Positions 6,898 to 12,001 of a stretch of 12,001 nt of DNA are shown one piece after another. The notes beneath the pieces were generated by a model. The model had not been told where the DNA came from and made no database searches. It worked only from the letters and a program-made list of their open reading frames with translations. The stretch comes from JBFMEX01 sp040752215 (GTDB lineage Bacteria > Pseudomonadota > Alphaproteobacteria > Rhizobiales > Hyphomicrobiaceae). Made by a program: the position numbers and the translations under genes. The stretch covers positions 1 through 12,001 of the forward strand of contig JBFMEX010000104.1 in assembly GCA_040752215.1 (NCBI GenBank), given 5' to 3'. Each line of letters opens with the position of its first letter. Position 1 is the stretch's first letter.

Positions 6898-8529
6898 TTG
6901 ACCACGCCATTCCGCCACTCGCTGCTGATTGCGCTCCTCCTCGCCGGCCCGCAGGCGGCAGTCGGCGTCCAGCGGGCGCTTGCGCAGGAGCCCACCCCGG
7001 CGATCCGGCCGACGATCATGGCCGGGCCGTCGATCGGCCGGGACGATCTGGTCGCCGGACCCGAGACCGGGACCGCGCTGCCGCCGGTGCTGCCGGAGGA
7101 CGAAGCCGACGTGCGCGACGGCGATCCGGCACGCTCTCGCGCCGATGGGCTGAGGCCGGCTGTCCAGGACGGCGCCCCGCCGCCCGACGAGGCCTCCTTG
7201 CTGCTGCGCGACGGCGTCATCGATGTCGGCGAGCCGGAGGATTCCGGCGACGGCGCCGATCCGGCCGTCACCGACGCGCGCAGCCGGGACGACATCGCGC
7301 TGTTCGAGAACCCGCGCGCACCGGACGACGTCCTGCTGTTCCAGATCGAGGAACTGGAGCCGATCGCCGACCGCCGTATCCGCCGCCTGTTCGCGCGCGA
7401 GCCGTTCGATCCGGTCGGCATCCGCGTCGGCTCGTTCGTGCTGTTCACAGAGGCGGAGGTCTATGCGCTCTGGTCCTCGAACGTGTTTCGCAGTCCCATT
7501 GCCGAGGGCGATTCGTCTCTGTGGGTGCGGCCCTACGCGCGGCTCGTCTCCGACTGGCGCGCGCACGCGCTCGAGTTCAGAGCCGAGGGCACCTTCAGCC
7601 GCTACGCGGACTTCTCGAGCGAGGACGACAACGGCTATGCGCTCGACGCTCGAGGCCGTCTCGACGTGACCCGGCGGACAGATATCCAGGGCGGCCTCAT
7701 GCGCACCGAGGCCGACGAGAGCCGCTCGGCGATCGACGCCAGCAGCGCCGGCGAGCGCCCGCGGGTGACGACCGACCAGGCGGCGCTCGCCGCCCGCCAC
7801 CGCTTCAACCGGCTGACACTGCAGCTGCGCGGTGCCGTGACCGACACCGACTACTCGGACACGCGCAACGGCACGACGCTGATCCGCAACGACGACCGCG
7901 ACGTGCGCCAGGGCGAGGTGGCGGCACGAGCGAGCTGGGAATTCAAGCCGACGCTATCGGCCTTCACCGACGTCGCGCTGGTCCGGCGCGATCATGCGGC
8001 GCCGGCGACGAGCGATGGCCTCTCGCGCGACTCGAACGGCGAGCGCTACCGCATCGGCCTCTCGTTCGGCTCGACGGGTGCCTATCTGCGCGGCGAGGCG
8101 AGCCTCGGCTATGGCCGACAGGAGGCCGACGACGTGCGCCTGGCCGTCGTCGACGGCCTGCTTTTCGACGCCAATCTCGCCTGGCGCATGAGCGAGATCA
8201 CCACGCTCCTGCTGACCGGGCGCTCGGACATCGAGGATTCGACGACCGCCGGCACCCTCGGTGCGATGACCCGCGAGTTCGGACTCGAGGCGCGCCACGC
8301 CCTGCGCCGTCATCTCGTCGCCAGTGCCGGCATCAACCTGCTGCGCCGCGATTTCGCCGGCATCGACATCGCCGAGCGTGAGGTTCGCACCGCGCTCGGC
8401 CTCGAGTACTTCCTCGCGCGTGAGGCGGTGTTGTTCGGCCGCTACCAGCACACCGATTTCCGCTCCGACCAGCCGGCGAGCGACTTTGTCGACGACGAGG
8501 TTCGCGTCGGCGTCAGGTTGCGCCGGTAG
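6898..8529 (+). CDS. Outer-membrane beta-barrel protein, BBP2-like
   Basis: A 543-aa exported protein resembling the 'putative beta-barrel porin 2' family of rhizobia and relatives; its cargo is not known. Residues 1-29 look like a Sec signal peptide: Arg and His, a hydrophobic core LLIALLLAG, and likely cleavage at ALA|Q (29/30). Residues about 30-165 are acidic and Pro/Asp/Glu-rich without regular strands. From about 166 (GIRVGSFVLF) to the end there are alternating amphipathic strands, such as LEFRAEGTFSRYADF, GYALDARGRLDV and VLFGRYQHTDF, typical of an outer-membrane barrel. It ends in VRVGVRLRR instead of a C-terminal aromatic residue. The start is inferred: the only usual start codon after the in-frame stop at 6868 and before the hydrophobic core is TTG 6898, which lacks a clear Shine-Dalgarno sequence. 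It converges on the Crp/Fnr gene with a 30-bp gap and is divergent from kdsD. Confidence 0.85.
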   Translation: MTTPFRHSLLIALLLAGPQAAVGVQRALAQEPTPAIRPTIMAGPSIGRDDLVAGPETGTALPPVLPEDEADVRDGDPARSRADGLRPAVQDGAPPPDEASLLLRDGVIDVGEPEDSGDGADPAVTDARSRDDIALFENPRAPDDVLLFQIEELEPIADRRIRRLFAREPFDPVGIRVGSFVLFTEAEVYALWSSNVFRSPIAEGDSSLWVRPYARLVSDWRAHALEFRAEGTFSRYADFSSEDDNGYALDARGRLDVTRRTDIQGGLMRTEADESRSAIDASSAGERPRVTTDQAALAARHRFNRLTLQLRGAVTDTDYSDTRNGTTLIRNDDRDVRQGEVAARASWEFKPTLSAFTDVALVRRDHAAPATSDGLSRDSNGERYRIGLSFGSTGAYLRGEASLGYGRQEADDVRLAVVDGLLFDANLAWRMSEITTLLLTGRSDIEDSTTAGTLGAMTREFGLEARHALRRHLVASAGINLLRRDFAGIDIAEREVRTALGLEYFLAREAVLFGRYQHTDFRSDQPASDFVDDEVRVGVRLRR

Positions 8530-8559
8530 GATCTTTGCGCGCACCGGCCGTTTGCGGTC

Positions 8560-9417
8560 TCATTTCGACCGGCGGCGGCGCTCGGCCTCCTCGAGCAGCA
8601 GGCCGACGCGACGCGGCAGCTCCGTGAAGTGCAGGAACTCGTCGTCGAAGCCGGCCGCATCGCCGAGGCCCTCGATATTCTTGATCCACAGCCGGCGCAC
8701 GCCCTCGCGTCGCTCGCAGACGATGAAGCCGTCGTTCTCGAGCGCCCTCAGCGTGCGGTTGACGTGGATCGAACTCAAGCCGAGCGCGTCGGCGATCAGC
8801 TGTTGTGTGAGCGGCAGCTCGAAAGTGCTCTCCAGCCGACCATTGCCGTCCTCGACCAGGCCGATCAGCTTCAATCGCCGCCACAGCTCGAGGACCAAGT
8901 GCGCCACCCGGCTATAGGCGCTGCGCCGGCCGATGCTGGCCAGATGCTCGACGAGAATCGATTCCTCGCGCGCGTTGCACCAGAAGATTGCGGCGCACAT
9001 CAGCGGGTGCATCTCGGTCAGCCGCACGATCTCCTCGGTGCGGAACTGCGAGTAGCGGATCGGCGTCAGCGTGGTGATCGTGAAATCGGCGCGCGGGAAG
9101 ATGCAGGCGTTGAGGCACATGAAATCGCCGGGCAGGATGAAGTTGGCGATCTGCCGGTTACCGTCCGACAGGATGCGATAGCGCACCGCCCAGCCCTGGT
9201 TGAGGATATAGACCCCGTCGTAGGGCTCACCGGCGTGGACGACGTCGACGCCCTGCGGCAGGCCGCCCTGGCGGTGCTGCATCGACTGCACGCTCGCGAT
9301 CAGCTCGGCGGGCAGATCGTGGAAGACGCTGAGCTTGCGAAAGAAATGCTGAGCCACCCCGGCATCGCCGCCGGCCGGTGGCACCGCGGCGCCGGGGGCT
9401 CCCTTCTCGAGGTTCAT
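8560..9417 (-). CDS. Crp/Fnr-family transcriptional regulator
   Basis: A 285-aa cytoplasmic DNA-binding regulator. A cyclic-nucleotide-binding-like beta-roll covers about residues 28-140 (FRKLSVFHDLP, AGEPYDGVYILNQGWAVRY, LPGDFMCLN). A dimerisation helix follows (about 145-185), then a winged helix-turn-helix (about 203-248) with LTQQLIADALGLSSIHVNRTL as the recognition region. The phosphate-binding Arg/Ser motif of cAMP-binding Crp is not seen, so cAMP is an unlikely ligand. Cysteines occur at 101, 105, 141, 147 and 234, a spacing unlike the N-terminal Fe-S cluster of Fnr. The tail after 250 is acidic then strongly basic (ends RRRRSK) and longer than usual. ATG 9417 is preferred, with weak GGACGG upstream; ATG 9492 is possible but adds a poorly protein-like stretch. 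The target genes are unknown; the nearest divergent gene is the small ORF at 10063. Confidence 0.92.
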   Translation of the reverse strand: MNLEKGAPGAAVPPAGGDAGVAQHFFRKLSVFHDLPAELIASVQSMQHRQGGLPQGVDVVHAGEPYDGVYILNQGWAVRYRILSDGNRQIANFILPGDFMCLNACIFPRADFTITTLTPIRYSQFRTEEIVRLTEMHPLMCAAIFWCNAREESILVEHLASIGRRSAYSRVAHLVLELWRRLKLIGLVEDGNGRLESTFELPLTQQLIADALGLSSIHVNRTLRALENDGFIVCERREGVRRLWIKNIEGLGDAAGFDDEFLHFTELPRRVGLLLEEAERRRRSK

Positions 9418-10062
9418 CGTTTCCGTCCAAGCCCGCTGGGTGCAACATGTCGACGAGAAATGCCAGAGCCGCTGGCGGACACTCTCAGTCATCTCCGCAG
9501 TGGGTTCCTGGCAGCCGACCGAGGCGAAGCTAATGCTTTGTCGGCCGGGTGGCCAGTGCGTGCGCACGACGATGTTTGTCGGCTTGCCCCATGCTGCAGC
9601 GCGGCACAGGGCTTCCACTGTTTCCGGCAGCGTGCTGCCGATCGGCGCTCGAGTCGTTGGCTGTCGTGGCAGTGAGGGGCAGCACCCGCAGAGCGGTGCG
9701 GGCAACCGCCCCTCACGCCGACCCTCGTCGCGCGCCGAGTGCAGCGGTACGTGGCGAGGGTTTGGCCGCCGGTCTCGAACGTGAGACGGCAAATGTCTCC
9801 GGCAGCTCCTCGATCGGTGCGCGGCGTCGGCCATGCGGATGCTGAAGGACGGCGTGCCCGGAAAGGGCAAGGCACACGACGTGCACCACCGGCCATGCAA
9901 CGCTTCGCACTCGGGAGGCTCTGAGGAATACTTTGTCCGAGTTGTCGGGTAATGTCCTTAACTTGCAGCAAGACGCAAATTGGTCGCAGGCTCGTGTAGT
10001 CTGGCTTCGCCCCGGTGCGTCAAGATGCAACAGTGCGCCTCGGGCGGAAGGAGGATCTGCAC
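9418..10062. other. 645-bp intergenic region with several stem-loops
   Basis: Frames here are open but give Arg/Ser/Ala-rich, low-complexity translations typical of non-coding GC-rich DNA, so I call no gene. The region must hold the promoters of the minus-strand Crp/Fnr gene and the plus-strand small ORF, but no clear -35/-10 pair was found. It carries four closely spaced stem-loops between 9625 and 9790: CGGCAG/CTGCCG (9625-9640), a 12-bp stem (9668-9719), CCCTCG/CGAGGG (9722-9760) and GCCG-g-TCTC/GAGACGGC (9768-9790). It also carries a 13-base near-repeat (TGTYTCCGGCAGC at 9619 and 9794). Confidence 0.6.
9668..9719. other. Long two-tier stem-loop, possible structured RNA
   Basis: The outer arms GGC-a-GTGAGGGGC (9668-9680) and GCCCCTCACGCC (9708-9719) pair over 12 base pairs with one bulged A. 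The inner arms CCCGCA (9685-9690) and TGCGGG (9697-9702) close a 6-base loop, separated from the outer helix by an AGCA/CAACC internal loop. This 52-nt element is the strongest fold seen in the window besides the terminator at 1550. It has no T-run. It could be part of the Crp/Fnr mRNA leader, a small RNA, or a REP-like intergenic repeat. Confidence 0.4.
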
Positions 10063-10254
10063 ATGCAGTTCACGGTCGGCCTCAAGGCCAATAGCAAGCC
10101 GAGCCATCTGGTGGTGGAGGGCGAGGATGCTCTGATCGCCGCGCTCAAGGTCAAGGCGCGCCATCCCGAGGCGCGGATCACCTACGTCAGGCCGCAGAAC
10201 CGACGCGGGGACTCCCGCCATCCGGCGCTCGAGCCGCCGGCCAAGCCGCGCTGA
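10063..10254 (+). CDS. Small conserved-looking protein (63 aa), unknown function
   Basis: ATG 10063 follows an excellent ribosome binding site, GGAAGGAGG (10046-10054), at an 8-base distance, which makes this short frame credible. The product is basic and soluble, with no membrane segment. Predicted by eye, it has a strand (QFTVGLKA), a strand (SHLVVEG), a helix (DALIAALKVKARHP), a strand (ARITYVR), then a basic, Pro-rich disordered tail (RRGD to the C-terminus). This suggests one small beta-beta-alpha-beta domain. I do not recognise a named family. It converges on lysS with a 13-bp gap. The frame could begin further upstream at GTG 10015, but that part is Arg-rich and sits before the strong ribosome binding site. 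Confidence 0.75.
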   Translation: MQFTVGLKANSKPSHLVVEGEDALIAALKVKARHPEARITYVRPQNRRGDSRHPALEPPAKPR

Positions 10255-10267
10255 ACTCGCCACAAGC

Positions 10268-12001
10268 TCAGGCGGGCTTCGCCAGCAGCTCGCCCGCGAG
10301 CCCCTTGGCGATCAATGCGCGGGTCTCGGCGACGCCGTAGAGCTCGATGAAGGAGCCGAACCGCGGGCCCTGGCTCGCGCCGAGCAGCACCTCGTAGATC
10401 GCCTTGAACCAGTCGCGAAGATTGTCCGCGAACCCGTTCGCCTTGCCGGTCTCGAATACGAGGTTCTGCAGCGTCTCGGCGTTGGCACCGGCGGGCGCGG
10501 CGGCGAGCGCACGATCGAGCGCCACGAGAGCTGCCCGCTCGGCGTCGGTCGGCGCGCGGAACTGCTTGCTCGGCGCCACGAGATCCTCGTAGTAGCGCAC
10601 CGCATAGCCGGCCAGCTGGTCGAGGAGTGGATGCGATTTGGGGCTCGCATCCGGGGCGAGCCGGCGGATGAAGCCCCACAGCACGTCCTTGTCGTGAGCA
10701 TTGGAGGCGGCGACGAGGTTCAACAGCAGCGCGAAGCTGATCGGCAGCTCGGCGGCCGGGGGATGCCCGGAATGGATGTGCCATGCCGGATTGTCGAGGC
10801 GCTGCTTGGCCTCCTGCGACGGGTATGCGGCGATCAGCTGCAGATACTCGTCGACCGCGCGCGGAATGACGTCGAAATAGAGCCGCTTGGCGGTCTTGGG
10901 CTTCTGGAACATGAACAGCGACAGGCTCTCCGGCGAGGCATAGCGCAGCCACTCGTCGATGGTCAGTCCGTTGCCCTTCGACTTGGAGATCTTCTCGCCC
11001 TTCTCGTCGAGGAACAGCTCGTAGTTGAAACCCTCGGGCGGCGTTCCACCGAGCGCCTTGCAGATGCGCGAGGACAGCGTGACACTATCGATCAGGTCCT
11101 TGCCGGCCATCTCGTAGTCGATGCCGAGCGCGGTCCAGCGTAACGCCCAGTCGGCCTTCCACTGGCACTTGACGGCACCGCCCGTCACCTTGGTCTCGAC
11201 GCGCTTGCCGGTTTCGGGGTCGAGGTAGACGACCGTGCCGGCCTTGGCGTCGCGCTCGATCATCGGCACCTGCAGCACCTTGCCGGTGGTCGGCGACACC
11301 GGCAGGAACGGCGAGTAGGTGGCGCGCCGCTCGGGGCCGAGCGTCGGCAGGATGATCGCCATCACCTCGTCGTAGACCTCGAGCATCTGGAGCAAGGTCT
11401 TGTCCATCCGCCCCGAGCGGTAGCACTCGGTCGCCGATAGGAACTCGTAGTCGAAGCCGAACCGGTCGAGGAACGCCTGCAGCCGCGCGTTGTTGTGATC
11501 GGCGAAGCTCGCGTGCGTGCCGAACGGGTCCGGCACGCTGGAGAGCGGCTTGTCGAGCGCCGCGCGCAACAGCTCCGGATTGGGAATGTTGTCCGGCACC
11601 TTGCGGAGCCCGTCCATGTCGTCGGAGAAGCAGACGAGGCGCGTCTTGCGCTTGCCCTCCGTCAGCAGCTCGAAGGCATGGCGGACCATGCTGGTGCGCG
11701 CCACCTCGCCGAACGTGCCGATGTGCGGCAGGCCGGAGGGCCCATAGCCGGTCTGGAACATGACCGTCTTGTCGGTCCCGCCCGGCAGGCGCTCGAGCCG
11801 CTGGATCAGCCGGCGCGCCTCCTCGAACGGCCAGCTCCGCGCCTCGCCCACCGCCGCGACGAGCGCGGGATCGAGCGCAATGGGCCGGTGGGCCGGCGTC
11901 TTGGCGGTCTTGGGCTTGCGCGGGGCACGCGGCTTGGCCGGTGCCTTTGCCTTGCCCGGTGCCGAATCCTTGCGCGCTGTCTTCGCCTTGCCCGTAGTCG
12001 C
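10268..12001 (-). CDS. lysS: Lysyl-tRNA synthetase, class I (5' end outside window)
   Basis: Charges tRNA-Lys with lysine in the cytoplasm. It is the class I (archaeal/alphaproteobacterial) form, unrelated to class II LysS of E. coli. GPSGLPHIGTFGEV (near 11700-11740) is the HIGH-type signature and EKISKSKGNG (near 10965-11000) the KMSKS motif, so both ATP-binding signatures are intact. CFSDDMDGLRKVPDN, VKCQWKADWALRW and YEMAGKDLIDS are further class I LysRS blocks. The visible part is 577 aa. The frame stays open to the window edge. From WPFEEARR the protein matches the family's usual beginning; upstream is about 55 residues rich in Lys, Ala and Pro. GTG 11851 could be a start, but the upstream stretch has the regular composition of a translated tail and contains no ATG, so the true start is probably beyond 12001. 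Marked partial for that reason. Confidence 0.95.
   Translation of the reverse strand, partial: ATTGKAKTARKDSAPGKAKAPAKPRAPRKPKTAKTPAHRPIALDPALVAAVGEARSWPFEEARRLIQRLERLPGGTDKTVMFQTGYGPSGLPHIGTFGEVARTSMVRHAFELLTEGKRKTRLVCFSDDMDGLRKVPDNIPNPELLRAALDKPLSSVPDPFGTHASFADHNNARLQAFLDRFGFDYEFLSATECYRSGRMDKTLLQMLEVYDEVMAIILPTLGPERRATYSPFLPVSPTTGKVLQVPMIERDAKAGTVVYLDPETGKRVETKVTGGAVKCQWKADWALRWTALGIDYEMAGKDLIDSVTLSSRICKALGGTPPEGFNYELFLDEKGEKISKSKGNGLTIDEWLRYASPESLSLFMFQKPKTAKRLYFDVIPRAVDEYLQLIAAYPSQEAKQRLDNPAWHIHSGHPPAAELPISFALLLNLVAASNAHDKDVLWGFIRRLAPDASPKSHPLLDQLAGYAVRYYEDLVAPSKQFRAPTDAERAALVALDRALAAAPAGANAETLQNLVFETGKANGFADNLRDWFKAIYEVLLGASQGPRFGSFIELYGVAETRALIAKGLAGELLAKPA

Noticed and set aside
6807..8381. 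524-codon plus-strand frame overlapping the barrel gene
   Set aside because: It is an Arg/Pro/Ala-rich shadow; the other frame has a signal peptide and beta-strand pattern.
8629..9675. 348-codon plus-strand frame opposite the Crp/Fnr gene
   Set aside because: The minus strand encodes a clear Crp/Fnr protein with helix-turn-helix; the plus frame shows no recognisable fold.
9418..9900. N-terminal extension of the Crp/Fnr gene
   Set aside because: The frame is open but the translation is irregular; family members begin near the chosen start. ATG 9492 remains a lesser possibility.
9963..9978. TTGC-N8-GCAA dyad as a Crp/Fnr box
   Set aside because: Fnr/FixK sites are TTGAT-N4-ATCAA with TTG and CAA eight bases apart; here they are ten apart, so the match is off.
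1..12001. CRISPR array, insertion sequence, tRNA or rRNA
   Set aside because: No regularly spaced repeats, transposase motifs with terminal inverted repeats, cloverleaf folds or rRNA-like segments were recognised on either strand.

Overview
The window is GC-rich chromosomal DNA, most likely from an alphaproteobacterium and probably Hyphomicrobiales. Three genes point there. One is a class I lysyl-tRNA synthetase, a form of restricted bacterial distribution that is typical of alphaproteobacteria. One is a BBP2-type outer-membrane beta-barrel protein of the kind common in rhizobia and relatives. One is a Crp/Fnr regulator of rhizobial style. No mobile element, CRISPR array, rRNA or tRNA was recognised. 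The assignment is by family recognition only; no database search was run.

Layout. 1-283: apparently non-coding leader with short GC-rich inverted repeats. 284-1447 (+): conserved-looking protein of unknown function. 1448-1587: a candidate sigma70 promoter followed by a very strong intrinsic terminator, just in front of otsB. 1588-5508 (+): a tight three-gene trehalose operon, otsB (trehalose-6-phosphate phosphatase), a GH15 glycoside hydrolase, and otsA (trehalose-6-phosphate synthase), with overlapping reading frames. 5636-6655 (-): kdsD, arabinose-5-phosphate isomerase for KDO/LPS synthesis, convergent with otsA. 6656-6897: divergent intergenic region with candidate regulatory sites. 6898-8529 (+): exported BBP2-like outer-membrane barrel. 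8560-9417 (-): Crp/Fnr-family regulator. 9418-10062: 645 bp without a convincing gene but with a run of stem-loops. 10063-10254 (+): 63-residue protein with a strong ribosome binding site. 10268-12001 (-): class I lysS, running off the right edge with a Lys/Ala/Pro-rich N-terminal extension.

How the genes fit together. OtsA makes trehalose-6-phosphate from UDP-glucose and glucose-6-phosphate, and OtsB dephosphorylates it to trehalose. The GH15 enzyme between them could be a trehalase or an alpha-glucosidase that turns over trehalose or a related storage glucan, so one mRNA may encode both making and breaking. KdsD and the BBP2 barrel are both envelope functions and share a divergent control region. 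LysRS is housekeeping.

The points most worth a second look are the promoter/terminator arrangement in front of otsB (small RNA or attenuator), the coupled synthesis-hydrolysis trehalose operon, the histone-H1-like extension on LysRS, the stem-loop cluster at 9625-9790, and the unidentified gene at 284-1447. I found nothing that I can call a wholly new system with confidence.
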